Assembly (NCBI RefSeq): GCF_007860185.1 | Contig: NZ_SJPY01000005.1 | Location: 372,001 to 436,000 of the forward strand | Origin: Novipirellula aureliae | GTDB taxonomy: Bacteria; Planctomycetota; Planctomycetia; Pirellulales; Pirellulaceae | DNA: 64,000 nt | Direction: 5' to 3' | Part shown: positions 27,116 to 36,215 of the stretch, piece after piece | Position numbering within the stretch: position 1 is the first letter of the stretch | Layout: each line of letters starts with the position of its first letter | Position numbers and translations under genes: made by a program | The notes under the pieces: generated by a model | What the model was told of the DNA's origin: nothing | Database searches by the model: none | Seen by the model: the letters and a program-made list of their open reading frames with translations, nothing else

Positions 27116-30100
27116 ATGCACGACCTCCCTACATGCAAGCTTACCTCGAGGCTTGAAGCGACAAGCAAGGACTCAACACTACCTAGCACTCTTGATTCGA
27201 TCGTTCGCAATTTCGCATCACATGTCGCTCCACTACTAGCACAAACTAATCAGCTATTCGACGAGTTTACGCCACATGACGAGTCCAATCACATCCAATC
27301 ACTATTTCGCATAGTAGATGAGTTGCTCGACAGCAAGGTCGAACAGCTGAACGGTGTGGAAGCATGCATATTGGCATGCTCTATTTACGGCCATGACTGG
27401 GGTATGGCAGTGAGTAACGATGAGAAATCTGCCATCGTGACCGGCAAACCACCGCAGCACACTGCATTTGCACTTCTTCCAAAGGAACACCACCTATGGT
27501 CCCAATTTGCGAACGAAGCAGGCATCGAGACAAATCAATTTGGGTTTGTGAGGGAGGAGGCAATGGTAGAAAAGGAATTGTGGCGAAACTATGTGCGTCT
27601 GACTCACGCCGAACGGAGCAGGCAACGGATTGAAGCGTATTTCAAGGAAGACACTCGGCATCTCGGTATCGCAGTCGGTGAAGTTTCAGCCGCTCACGGC
27701 ATGGAAATCTCGGATATTCGATGCATGGGCGAGAAGAGGCCGGTGGCTGGAAAACAAGTCAACTTGAAGGCTCTTGCCATTTACATGCGGCTCATTGACC
27801 TCCTGGACATCGGAAGCAATCGAACCCCATATTCTTTGTGGAAATTCGTGAATCCGAAAAACATGTACTCCGCTACCGAATGGAAGAAACATCACATCCT
27901 TGATGCGGTGTCGATCGACTCATGCGAAGAAGCCAACATCCCCAGGCAGATATGCGTACACGGCAAGACATCTGATCACAGACTCTTCTCTGCACTGCTT
28001 GATCTCAAACGCTATTGTCACGCTCAAATTGAAGAAAACATCCAGGCATTGCGTGCATGTTTGAACTATGGACTGGGAAACATCGAACTGGACTGGCAGG
28101 TGCAACCGGTAGGTTTTGTCCCAATAGATATCCGTTTCAAATTCGATCGGACAGCCATGATCAAATTGATTGGTGGGGAAATCTACGATAGCGACCCTTA
28201 CGTGTTTTTACGAGAGTTGCTTCAAAATGCAATCGATGCCACTCGCTTAAGGGCAGATCTTTACAAGGCCGACAATGACGCTTCGCCAGGAAGACAGTCG
28301 ATACGGTTTGTCGTTACGCACGATAACGCCGGAAATCCAACTATATCGATAACGGACGACGGTGTGGGGATGGATCAATATATCGTCACTGAGTATTTGG
28401 CATGCATCGGAAAAAGCTACTACATAAGCAAAGATTTCGAGAGGCTTAAAAGCGAAATTAAACCCATCTCACGATTTGGCGTTGGGTTGCTGAGTTGCTT
28501 TGAGGTAGCGGATTTAGTTACAATACAAACAAGAAAAGATCCCAGGTGGGGATCTTCCGAAGGGCTTCTGGTTGAAATCTCGGAGCCTACACAGCAATTT
28601 CGTGTCAGCAACTTAGGCGAAAACACGGGCCCAATTGGCACGTCGGTAGAGGTAGTACTGTCAGAACAAAAGCTAACTAATAGTTGGCTTGCAAATTGCG
28701 GGGGCTTCAATGCGACAAGTTACCTTAAGTCGTTAGCGGGGTTCTGCCCCACGCCCATCCTCATCGATGAAGGGGGCATGCATACTTTGATTGTCTCTGC
28801 CGATTCGACCGCTGAAGAGTGCAAGAACCTCAGCCTTCAATACCCCGCGTATGAGCTCTACAAACACTCCAATTATCCGCTTCCCGAAATCTACATTGAT
28901 GCGATTGCTCAAGGGCATTCAGGAGTTTTGTATACCGAACGGCAACTAACATTCTGCCGCACGATTGATGGCATTGAATTCAGTGGCACGATCAGATTCC
29001 TTGAACCATCCGACGATCTGTTAGAATCATACGTTATTGAAGGGGTCGGCCAATGGGGCACCAATGCTTCTGTCAAAAACCTAACAAACACAGTCCATGT
29101 TCGCTGGCCGTCGCCGCCCCCAAGCCCTAGCAATCCAACTAGTGACGACTGTGTCCCTCCTAGCATACGGTCCAAAGATAACGTAGATGTCTTTGTTCAG
29201 GGAATCAAGGTGCCTGAGTGCAATTTTGAAATGCAATGTTTTGCTGGTGGCAGTCCAAGACCTCACTTCGCGGTAAACCTCAATCCTGTCGCCACGGAAT
29301 TGAAGGTAACATTGTCACGAAGGGCGATCCGCAATTCAATTGATCCGGTACGTAAAATTGTCTTTGATACAATCAACGATTATGTGCGAAAGACGTTTGG
29401 CAATGACTTCGAAAAAGGTAATTTAGCTGAACGTTGTCGTGTCGTCGCTCGAGTCAAACGCTATTGGCCATGTGAGATCGGCAATGTATTTCCAATGGTT
29501 AGTTTTCCTATCGGCGTATTTCATGGCAATGGCGAACTATTTCTCAAAACTGTTGGAGAGCTTCCAAACGAAATCGAGACTGTCTCCAACGCATTCATGA
29601 CTGACCGTCGCCATTCTAAGCAATGGCCAGACATTGAGAAATGGCTCAAAGGTGTTCGCTGTGACTCAGAACGTGTCCTAGGCCATGGTCGTGAAGTTGT
29701 AGTGGACAGCCTTGGATTCTGTTATCGTGATAATGTTGCAGCAGAATGGCTTTCACTCAGCGCAGTGTTTCGCAACATAATCTCGAGAGTTTTTGAAGTA
29801 ACTGGATTCCATGGACACTTGATAGACGGCGACTATCACCTGTTCACGCTCCGTCGAAAAAGAGAAGTTTTTGCTGAACGCGAGACGTTTCATTTAGGAT
29901 ATTCAAAATTTAAAGCTTTTCCGATTTCGGGGGAAATGAGTGATTGTGTTTGCGTCCTGTCCATCGAGAGCAGGTTTAGCAGATCGTCGATATTGTGTAC
30001 ACACTTCAACTCGCTTCACCCGGCTGCACCTGCCATACAGCGAGCGTTTTGTCGATACGAATCGGATCGTTCGCGACTGAACAAAGCGGAACAAAAGCGT

Positions 30101-30298
30101 CTAGAGATCTTCTATGAAGAGCTTAGTTTGTGGAGGACGTCCTATCAGAATTATCGTGGTGGTCGGTTCGAAAATATTCTTCCAGAATGGCTCAAGACCT
30201 TCTGCTTGCTGTGTGTCGAATGTAGCCTATGTGAGTTTACTGAATCTGAAATGGAGGCCCTCTCCGGGCCGATGCGTGTGGAAATTTGCTATCGCTGA
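27116..30298 (+). CDS. HD-domain plus HSP90-like (GHKL) ATPase, putative anti-phage defence protein
   Basis: 1060 residues. The N-terminal ~300 form an HD-type domain (HDESNH at 54-59, YGHDWGM at 91-97, THAERSRQR near 163, YMRLIDLLDIGSNR near 223), the arrangement described as HD-CE in conflict systems. Next is an HSP90-type ATPase: ELLQNAIDAT (367-376), ITDDGVGMD (412-420) and RFGVGLLSCFEVAD (453-466). The C-terminal ~500 residues are unrecognised. HD plus HSP90-like fusions are associated with bacterial immunity in the literature. The gene runs opposite to the phage operon, looks more A/T-rich and is flanked by a perfect inverted repeat, so it appears to be cargo. The mode of action is unknown. 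Confidence 0.75.
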   Translation: MHDLPTCKLTSRLEATSKDSTLPSTLDSIVRNFASHVAPLLAQTNQLFDEFTPHDESNHIQSLFRIVDELLDSKVEQLNGVEACILACSIYGHDWGMAVSNDEKSAIVTGKPPQHTAFALLPKEHHLWSQFANEAGIETNQFGFVREEAMVEKELWRNYVRLTHAERSRQRIEAYFKEDTRHLGIAVGEVSAAHGMEISDIRCMGEKRPVAGKQVNLKALAIYMRLIDLLDIGSNRTPYSLWKFVNPKNMYSATEWKKHHILDAVSIDSCEEANIPRQICVHGKTSDHRLFSALLDLKRYCHAQIEENIQALRACLNYGLGNIELDWQVQPVGFVPIDIRFKFDRTAMIKLIGGEIYDSDPYVFLRELLQNAIDATRLRADLYKADNDASPGRQSIRFVVTHDNAGNPTISITDDGVGMDQYIVTEYLACIGKSYYISKDFERLKSEIKPISRFGVGLLSCFEVADLVTIQTRKDPRWGSSEGLLVEISEPTQQFRVSNLGENTGPIGTSVEVVLSEQKLTNSWLANCGGFNATSYLKSLAGFCPTPILIDEGGMHTLIVSADSTAEECKNLSLQYPAYELYKHSNYPLPEIYIDAIAQGHSGVLYTERQLTFCRTIDGIEFSGTIRFLEPSDDLLESYVIEGVGQWGTNASVKNLTNTVHVRWPSPPPSPSNPTSDDCVPPSIRSKDNVDVFVQGIKVPECNFEMQCFAGGSPRPHFAVNLNPVATELKVTLSRRAIRNSIDPVRKIVFDTINDYVRKTFGNDFEKGNLAERCRVVARVKRYWPCEIGNVFPMVSFPIGVFHGNGELFLKTVGELPNEIETVSNAFMTDRRHSKQWPDIEKWLKGVRCDSERVLGHGREVVVDSLGFCYRDNVAAEWLSLSAVFRNIISRVFEVTGFHGHLIDGDYHLFTLRRKREVFAERETFHLGYSKFKAFPISGEMSDCVCVLSIESRFSRSSILCTHFNSLHPAAPAIQRAFCRYESDRSRLNKAEQKRLEIFYEELSLWRTSYQNYRGGRFENILPEWLKTFCLLCVECSLCEFTESEMEALSGPMRVEICYR

Positions 30299-30498
30299 CA
30301 AGACTACTCGCTTAACACATATTCGACCAATTACACCATCACTTTGTCGGCGAAGAAAAAAAGGTTCCAAGTAAGAATAAGTACCAAGACTCAAAGCAGG
30401 CAATCGCTTGCGGTCCCGTACGTTACAACTCACTATTAGCCGACAAAACTGGACGAGTTCCTCAGGCCGGCGCAAGTCTTTCCAAGCGGCGTAGACTC

Positions 30499-30519
30499 TC
30501 CGGTGGCCGACGCCGGAGC
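30499..30519 (-). repeat. Right copy of the 21-bp inverted repeat
   Basis: TCCGGTGGCCGACGCCGGAG plus C, the exact inverse of 26928-26948, lying between the HD-HSP90 stop and the terminase stop. It marks the right border of the inserted segment. Confidence 0.85.
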
Positions 30520-30556
30520 ACGCTCTAGCCACCAAGTAACTTTGCAAACCTTGCGA

Positions 30557-32818
30557 TTATCCCTTCTTTCGGCGTTGAAGCTCTTTGAAACTAACTCGTT
30601 CGCGACGGCTAGCCACATGATTATCCGTCCCAAACAGCAACGCACCCTGCATCGAAGCTCCAACGGCACATCCGACAAGACAATCGAGCCAGTGATTGTC
30701 GGGTTGCTCTGGCCTCGCCTTCCATTCGTCCACAGTTCGTCCGCGCCCCTCTGTCTTGACGAAGTATTCGGCGGTGACTTGCTCGGCGAACAGGCGGTGT
30801 TGCTCGGCGCGGTCGCCGAAGATGGAAAGGCAACCGCGATCGCCCATCGCGACGGCGAGTCGGGCGTGCGTGAACGACTTCCACCAATTCGTGTCGTAAA
30901 TGACGTGGCGGATCGCTCGCTTGCCGTGGACCGAGGGGACTCGCCAGTTGAGGCCAACTCGATCGCCAGGCCGACGTTTGTATTCGCTGAAAGGACTAGA
31001 GGATGCGCCAACAAAACGACCGTGTGAAGGAAGAAGGATCGATGCGTGGGGACTTTGTCGGCAGAACTGGTAGACGACGTTGGTGGAGTGGCCCCAGTTG
31101 GCGTCGATGAGGCAGCGTTCGATCTTCATAGCCGCGCCGTCGTCGCGTTGCCATTCTCGGCCGAGCAAGTCGGTGGTCAGCTTTTCCATGCCGGCATAGA
31201 GCGAGCCTTCGAGGCCGGTGCCTTCGGTCGCGAGCGTGTGCCTGGCGTCGCGGAGCGTGAAGTAGGGACGCTTCTGATCGGGGAATGATCCGTAATCGAC
31301 GACGTAGCCGGTGAAATCGTCCTCCCAGGCGGCGACAACGTAGAACAGTAGTTTGCCCTGGACGTCGATGAAAGCAGTGAGATGGTTGCCGGAAATCGGG
31401 ACGCAACACCGACTCATTCCGTTGATCTTATTGGCGACTTGCTCGGCGGTGAGTTGGTCGGCATCTACGGTTTCTACCGGCAATGGTTCATTCTGGTACT
31501 CGGCGAAAAAGGCCGCTTCGTCTTGCAGCTTCAAATTCATTGCGTGTTGGATCGCCGACAGCTCGTCGTGATTGAAGCGTTGTTTCCATGAAACCTCAGC
31601 ACCTTCGTCCATTGCCCGGCGGTTCTGGCGATAAAACTCCGTACCCGCAGCGCCACCGTCGCCAGCACGCAAACCTTCGGCACGAATCTCGGCGTAGCGT
31701 TCCCACAGCGTTTCGTTGGTTGGGAACGAGTTGACCATTCGTGTCCTCGCACCGTTCCACTCGGGATGCTTGTCGCGGTCCAGAATGCTGTCAGCCATGT
31801 CGCCGGGGCGGATCACTGTGCATGGCATGATGCCGGAGATCTTTTTGCCAGGTCCGGCGAGTCCAAGCACCGCGCCAGCGAGGATCGCTTCACGGTTCGC
31901 GCATTGCGAAAGTGATCTCGCGGACTCGTCCGTCTGAGGGTCATCTAAGACAACCAACGAAGGTCTTACTGTCTTGCCATCAGGGCGTTTAAACTTCATG
32001 CCGCGGATGCGTCCGGTCAATCCGGCGACCTTGATAATTGCGCCGCTCGCCTTGCTGTCAGCGATCGTCGGTAGAACGACCTCTTTCGCGGTCCAGCCGA
32101 TTTGGGTTCGTTTGCCTTGATAGAGTTGTCCGTTGGCCCGGTTGGAGATGCCGTCCAACGCTTGGATTGGGAAACAGACCTCTGGGTAGTCGGCCAGTAG
32201 CAGTTCGTTGGCGTCCAGTTCGGTTTTGATTGAATCGAGCATGTCGCAAGCGTGACCTTCGTCGCTACCGATCAGGCAGACGAAATCACGATAGCCATTG
32301 AGCACTGCCCAGATGCAGGCAACCTCCGCAAGCGAACTCTTGCCACTACCGCGTGCCATCGCTAGCGAAAATAGTCCGCCGCGAACGACGGCTTCTTCAA
32401 TGCGCTCGATCACCTTCAAGTGGTCCGGCGACCAAGGCAGGTGAAACGTCAGCGAAAAATACGCCTCGCAGAAAAAGCGAAAGCTATTGGCTGCCATCGT
32501 TTTACGCTGCGGATCCTCAACGACTGGCAAGCCACCGATGTCGCGACCTGCCAGAGCGATCGCAGCGTTTCGTGCTCGAGCCTTGTCTTTAACCTTGCCG
32601 TAGGGATCTGCATCGGCAGGCGGGTTTGGTGTGTGGCGTTTCTCGATTAGCCAAGCAGTGAACTGCAACAAGTTCACGTGCGTTCCGTCACCGATGCGAA
32701 GGCCTGCTTCGGTTCGGTAGCGATAGAGCTGCCGTTCGTTGATCACCGTTGCCAGCGAAGTGCTATTGAGCGTTCGACAGCACTCGCTCGGCTTCATTCT
32801 AAGAATATCAATCGCCAC
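30557..32818 (-). CDS. Phage terminase large subunit
   Basis: About 753 residues from a GTG at 32818, chosen because GGAGA precedes it and it overlaps the upstream gene by 11 bp. The ATPase part has Walker A (AMARGSGKSSLAEVA) and Walker B (PSLVVLDDPQTDE). The C-terminal RNase H-like nuclease shows AFIDVQGKLLFYVVA and CLIDANWGHSTNVV with the expected acids. The terminase cuts and packages phage DNA into the prohead. Its N-terminal 60 residues (GDGTHVNLLQFTAWLIEKRH) resemble the small gene just upstream, so a small-terminase-like module seems built in. The 3' end is separated from the next head gene by the HD-HSP90 insert. Confidence 0.88.
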   Translation of the reverse strand: MAIDILRMKPSECCRTLNSTSLATVINERQLYRYRTEAGLRIGDGTHVNLLQFTAWLIEKRHTPNPPADADPYGKVKDKARARNAAIALAGRDIGGLPVVEDPQRKTMAANSFRFFCEAYFSLTFHLPWSPDHLKVIERIEEAVVRGGLFSLAMARGSGKSSLAEVACIWAVLNGYRDFVCLIGSDEGHACDMLDSIKTELDANELLLADYPEVCFPIQALDGISNRANGQLYQGKRTQIGWTAKEVVLPTIADSKASGAIIKVAGLTGRIRGMKFKRPDGKTVRPSLVVLDDPQTDESARSLSQCANREAILAGAVLGLAGPGKKISGIMPCTVIRPGDMADSILDRDKHPEWNGARTRMVNSFPTNETLWERYAEIRAEGLRAGDGGAAGTEFYRQNRRAMDEGAEVSWKQRFNHDELSAIQHAMNLKLQDEAAFFAEYQNEPLPVETVDADQLTAEQVANKINGMSRCCVPISGNHLTAFIDVQGKLLFYVVAAWEDDFTGYVVDYGSFPDQKRPYFTLRDARHTLATEGTGLEGSLYAGMEKLTTDLLGREWQRDDGAAMKIERCLIDANWGHSTNVVYQFCRQSPHASILLPSHGRFVGASSSPFSEYKRRPGDRVGLNWRVPSVHGKRAIRHVIYDTNWWKSFTHARLAVAMGDRGCLSIFGDRAEQHRLFAEQVTAEYFVKTEGRGRTVDEWKARPEQPDNHWLDCLVGCAVGASMQGALLFGTDNHVASRRERVSFKELQRRKKG

Positions 32819-33014
32819 GGTGTTTCTCCTGCAATAGCCAAGCGGTGTAGTCAACGACGTTGACCGTTCCGTCGGCGTTGGTTGGTGCGCCGGATTCAAT
32901 GTCGGCAGTGATTTTCTCAAGCGGCACGCGTTGTCTGTAGGCACTGCTTAACAATTTGGCGAGCTGTTCCACCGGTAGCCGTTTGACATTGATGGGTTTC
33001 GGTTTGTCTTCCAT
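32808..33014 (-). CDS. Small phage protein upstream of terminase (small-terminase candidate)
   Basis: 68 residues, VKRLPVEQLAKLLSSAYRQR ... ADGTVNVVDYTAWLLQEKHR. The DGTxNxxxYTAWL motif recurs in the terminase N-terminus, so the two share a short DNA-recognition-like domain. It overlaps the terminase start. It may be the small terminase subunit or an accessory to it; the evidence is position and the shared motif. Confidence 0.55.
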   Translation of the reverse strand: MEDKPKPINVKRLPVEQLAKLLSSAYRQRVPLEKITADIESGAPTNADGTVNVVDYTAWLLQEKHRGD

Positions 33015-33179
33015 AACGAGCCTCTAGGGGAATTTGGCAACAGGCCGCACAGGTCGGCGACTGTCGCGAATGAATGCATGTTTTCCATGGTCGGCCGCAT
33101 GTTTTGGAAGGCCATGTTGGGCCAAAACTGGGGGCGTGTGGGCGAACAAAAGAACCTAAAGATTACTGAAACATTACTG

Positions 33180-33232
33180 CCAGAATTGAGTTGAGGTGTC
33201 CCGAAAGCCATGGCTTCATGTGTATTAACACG
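33180..33232 (+). promoter_or_regulatory. Repeated upstream element, copy 1
   Basis: TTGAGTTGAGGTGTCCCGAA is followed by CATGGCTTCATGTGT (33209-33223) and ACACGAACG. It is the most divergent of five copies placed 40-60 bp before the starts of plus-strand small genes, and here it precedes the amidoligase gene. It probably holds the promoter or an operator. Confidence 0.6.
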
Positions 33233-33263
33233 AACGAATTACACACCCTTCGGAGACACAAAC

Positions 33264-34124
33264 ATGCACGCCAACAACATCGCCTTCGGTATCGAATTCG
33301 AAACGACCTTGCCCTCGAACGACACAACGCCGATCGGCGGATACCACAACGGAACGCAGGTCCCTTGGCTGCCGACGGGATGGAAAGCCGAACGCGACAG
33401 CAGCATTCGAACGCTCGCCCCCAACCGCAAAGGATGCGAATTCGTATCGCCGAAACTTCGCGGCTACCAAGGGCTCCGCCAAGTAGAAGACGCCCTCGAC
33501 AAAATCAACGAACACGGCGCACGGGTAAACTACTCTTGCGGCGTACACGTCACGATCGAATTCAACGGCGACGCCGCGGCCCTTTCCCGCCTGATCAGCT
33601 TGGTCGGAAACCACGAACGAGCCATCTACGCATCGACGGGAACGAAACGACGCGAACGAACCAACTGGGCCAAAACGGTCAAAGCCTACGGCAACAAAGA
33701 CGAAGCCAAACGACGCTGCGAATCGGACCGCTACCACCTTTTGAACCTGACACACTTGGCTCGCGGCCGAAACCGAATCGAATTCCGGGCCTTCGCCGGT
33801 ACGACCAACAAGGCCAAGGCTCTCGGCTACATTCAAATGTGCATCGGCTTGGTAGAGCTCGCCTTGAATACAAAACGCTGCAGCGGATGGGACTACGCGA
33901 AAAAACCTGGAACCAAGAGCTGCTGGGATCGCCCCGGCGCGGGCGAAGGCGAAACGGAACTGAACCGGCTCTTCTACCGGCTCGGCTGGACCAAGGGTTG
34001 GTACAAGGGCGAACTGCGAAACAAACGGTTCGGCGAACTTTCGGCCGCCGACCAAACCTGCGACTGGAAGGCAACCAAAAGGAAACTTTTGGAAATGGCC
34101 CGTAAGTATGACCGGGCGGCTTAA
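33264..34124 (+). CDS. Amidoligase-family (ATP-grasp-like COOH-NH2 ligase) protein
   Basis: 286 residues from MHANNIAFGIEFETTLPS. The start is set by GGAGACACAAAC before 33264; an earlier in-frame ATG at 33210 belongs to the upstream element. FGIEFE, then KAERDSSIR, GCEFVSPKLRG, HVTIEFNGD and RIEFRAFAG follow the amidoligase pattern (Glu and Arg residues binding ATP-Mg and acid substrate). Family members join amines to carboxylates and occur in phages and mobile elements; the substrate here is unknown. It opens the plus-strand block and is divergent from the terminase operon. Confidence 0.8.
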   Translation: MHANNIAFGIEFETTLPSNDTTPIGGYHNGTQVPWLPTGWKAERDSSIRTLAPNRKGCEFVSPKLRGYQGLRQVEDALDKINEHGARVNYSCGVHVTIEFNGDAAALSRLISLVGNHERAIYASTGTKRRERTNWAKTVKAYGNKDEAKRRCESDRYHLLNLTHLARGRNRIEFRAFAGTTNKAKALGYIQMCIGLVELALNTKRCSGWDYAKKPGTKSCWDRPGAGEGETELNRLFYRLGWTKGWYKGELRNKRFGELSAADQTCDWKATKRKLLEMARKYDRAA

Positions 34125-34299
34125 CGGCCGGCTCCCCGCCCGATTGACGCCGCGAACTAGATCGCGGCGTCTCTTCGTTTCTAGTGGGAACTTTGGGCAA
34201 CGTGGGGGCGAAACGGCATAGGTAAGTAATAGAAGGCCACTGTTATCGCTTGCTACACACGGTGCGTTCGTGGGCCACGTCGGCGAGATCCAGAAACAA

Positions 34300-34372
34300 T
34301 GAAAAAGACTGCAGATTCCTCTCGAAACTAGCTTGAGATAATCCGACATCCATGGCTCATGTGTGGACATAC
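34300..34372 (+). promoter_or_regulatory. Repeated upstream element, copy 2
   Basis: GAAAAAGACTGCAGATTCCT, then CTTGAGATAATCC and CATGGCTCATGTGT at 34351-34364, then ACGAAACG. The upstream GAAAAAGACTGC block is shared with copy 4. It precedes the gene at 34410. Confidence 0.65.
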
Positions 34373-34409
34373 GAAACGCATTTACTTTCACCCAAACGGA
34401 GAACCAAAC

Positions 34410-34685
34410 ATGACGCTTGAAACCCTGATCAACCTGTTGACCGAATACGCAGAAGAACACGGCGGCGACGCCGAGATACGGTTGATGACGCAGGAGAACT
34501 GGCCGTTCGAGAACCACATCGCTGGTGTTACCAGCGGCATCGAAATGAACCAGGCCAGCGAAGACGACCCCAGCGAGTACTTCGACGACCAAGACGTTGC
34601 CGAGGACAACACGATCTACATCGTGGAAGGGGGCCAGATCTGCTACGGCAGCAAACGGGCTTGGGAGACATGCCGCGATTGCTAA
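34410..34685 (+). CDS. Small acidic phage protein
   Basis: 91 residues (MTLETLINLLTEYAEEHGGD ... YIVEGGQICYGSKRAWETCR). CGGAGAACCAAAC before the ATG at 34410 is the ribosome site. It is rich in Glu/Asp, with Cys near the end. Acidic small phage proteins may act as inhibitors or DNA mimics, but nothing proves that here. Not recognised. Confidence 0.6.
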   Translation: MTLETLINLLTEYAEEHGGDAEIRLMTQENWPFENHIAGVTSGIEMNQASEDDPSEYFDDQDVAEDNTIYIVEGGQICYGSKRAWETCRDC

Positions 34686-34714
34686 TCGCGGCCAGCGAAA
34701 GTGAGTTTGGGAAA

Positions 34715-34785
34715 CCATTAGAAACTTTCCCGAACTCCGCTTGCTTGTTCTGAAACCGCATGGCTCATGTATGTCAACACAAACG
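34715..34785 (+). promoter_or_regulatory. Repeated upstream element, copy 3
   Basis: GAACTCCGCTTGCTTGTTCT and GAAACCG lead to CATGGCTCATGTAT (34759-34772) and ACACAAACG. It precedes the gene at 34818. Confidence 0.65.
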
Positions 34786-34817
34786 CATTTCCTCTTTCCA
34801 ACAACGGAGACCCAACT

Positions 34818-35027
34818 ATGGCAAAGAACACCGCTCGAGTCGAAGACGCTTACACCACCGCGCATGTCCGGGCATTGACCTTGCTCGAAGACCTTCACCA
34901 ACTCGTCGAAGACATGCCGGCCCCCGATGCCGACCATCCCATCAATTGGGAACACGTCGGATCGCTGCAGCACCTTTGCGAACGGCTCAAGGAATTGAAG
35001 GATTTCGTTGCTCCAGCCGGCGAATAG
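34818..35027 (+). CDS. Small helical phage protein, paralogue A
   Basis: 69 residues: AYTTAHVRALTLLEDLHQLV, INWEHVGSLQHLCERLKELK. Two or three amphipathic helices. The second half matches the gene at 36691 (LRWTHVRALNLVNAQLSEVA), so the two are paralogues within the same block. ACGGAGACCC precedes the ATG. Function unknown. Confidence 0.6.
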   Translation: MAKNTARVEDAYTTAHVRALTLLEDLHQLVEDMPAPDADHPINWEHVGSLQHLCERLKELKDFVAPAGE

Positions 35028-35189
35028 ATTCCCACCCGCAACCTTTCGGCCGCGCTCGCCAACGCGGCCGTTTCTCGTTGAATCGCCGCCGATGTTAGCC
35101 CGAGTTACGCGAGGTTGCCAACAAACGGCAAACCATGCCGACATCTTTTTCCGGCCCACAAACGCGAACGTCGGCGGCGTTTGGAAACA

Positions 35190-35268
35190 TCGAAAAAGAC
35201 TGCGAATTATTCCCAGGCTTCGCTTGCTGTGTTGCGAAATGCATGGCTCATGTGTTTTAACGCCAAAC
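35190..35268 (+). promoter_or_regulatory. Repeated upstream element, copy 4
   Basis: GAAAAAGACTGCGAATTATT, CGCTTGCTGTGTTGCGAAAT and CATGGCTCATGTGT (35242-35255), then ACGCCAAACG. It is the most complete copy and precedes the gene at 35310. Confidence 0.65.
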
Positions 35269-35309
35269 GGCAAAACGAGTTCAAACCCTTTTATACGAGA
35301 GACAAAACC

Positions 35310-35561
35310 ATGTCCATGAACGAAGCCCAAAAGACCAAAGTCGCCGCCCTTCGCACCGAGATTCGAAAGCTCGACCCGGAGACCTACCAAGAGATTCGCC
35401 AGTCGTACTACAAGATTGCCGACGAGCTTCGCCCCTTGGTCGACGCCCTCGAAAAGGCCGACGCGGACCTGGGACCGAACGGCCCGCTTTTGGAAGAGCA
35501 CTACATCTTTTGCGAGATGCTCGACCGGCTCAACAAGAGCCTCTTGGGCGCGGTTGTGTAA
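35310..35561 (+). CDS. Small helical phage protein
   Basis: 83 residues, MSMNEAQKTKVAALRTEIRK ... EEHYIFCEMLDRLNKSLLGA, almost entirely predicted helix with a charged first half. GAGAGACAAAACC precedes the ATG at 35310, which is preferred to in-frame codons upstream. No family recognised; its own copy of the upstream element suggests independent expression. Confidence 0.6.
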   Translation: MSMNEAQKTKVAALRTEIRKLDPETYQEIRQSYYKIADELRPLVDALEKADADLGPNGPLLEEHYIFCEMLDRLNKSLLGAVV

Positions 35562-35711
35562 CCCGCACGCAGCGAGGCAAACGCCGCGGACGGAACCGCG
35601 GCACGACTCGCAAGAACGAAAGCCGAAACGCAAACGGGCGTTGTCGCGGGTGGTTCCCGCGGCCTGACGATGGCAGCCATCCACGAACGAAACCCAAACG
35701 GAGAACGAACG

Positions 35712-36206
35712 ATGAAGAAGGCAGACGTAAAGATTGGCGGCGAATACTTCGCAACGGTCACCAACAAAAAGGTGACGGTGCGTATTGAAGCAGAAAACCA
35801 TAATGGAGGCTGGGACGCCACGAATCTTTCGACGGGAAAGAAGGTGCGAATCAAAACGGCCGGTCGGTTGCACGGTTTGGCGCGAGCCACTGTGACGCCG
35901 GCAACCGAAACGCCCGCAAGCGAAACGCGGGCACGAAAACGCGTCGAGAAGAAAACGAACGATAACGCCGGTGGCGAAAAGAAGCTCTCTTGCGTCAAAG
36001 CCGCGTTGAAGGTTCTGACCGACAGCGGCGAACCGATGAACTCGCAAGAGATGATTACCGCGATGGTCGACGCCGGACTGTGGGAAAGCCCTGGCGGTAA
36101 GACTCCGCACGCCACGCTGTACTCGGCGATCCTCCGCGACATGAAACGCGGCGATGAAAGCCGCTTCGTTAAAACGGAACGAGGCCGGTTCACGGCGAGA
36201 GCATAG
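35712..36206 (+). CDS. HARE-HTH domain protein
   Basis: 165 residues. The N-terminal ~60 (KKADVKIGGEYFATVTNKKV) form a small beta domain, then a Thr/Lys-rich linker. A C-terminal HARE-HTH winged helix follows (SCVKAALKVLTDSGEPMNSQ, EMITAMVDAGLWESPGG, HATLYSAILRDMK, FVKTERGRFTARA). HARE-HTH domains link DNA-modification enzymes, RNA polymerase and chromatin factors, so a DNA-binding or regulatory role is likely. GGAGAACGAACG precedes the ATG at 35712. Unlike its neighbours it lacks the CATGGCTCATG element and sits 9 bp before the next gene. Confidence 0.8.
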   Translation: MKKADVKIGGEYFATVTNKKVTVRIEAENHNGGWDATNLSTGKKVRIKTAGRLHGLARATVTPATETPASETRARKRVEKKTNDNAGGEKKLSCVKAALKVLTDSGEPMNSQEMITAMVDAGLWESPGGKTPHATLYSAILRDMKRGDESRFVKTERGRFTARA

Positions 36207-36215
36207 GACGAAGCC

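Noticed and set aside
27116-30298. Reading the HD-HSP90 gene as a two-component sensor kinase
   Set aside because: The ATPase boxes follow the HSP90 pattern (RFGVGLLSCFEVAD), and no phospho-acceptor His domain or membrane sensor is present.
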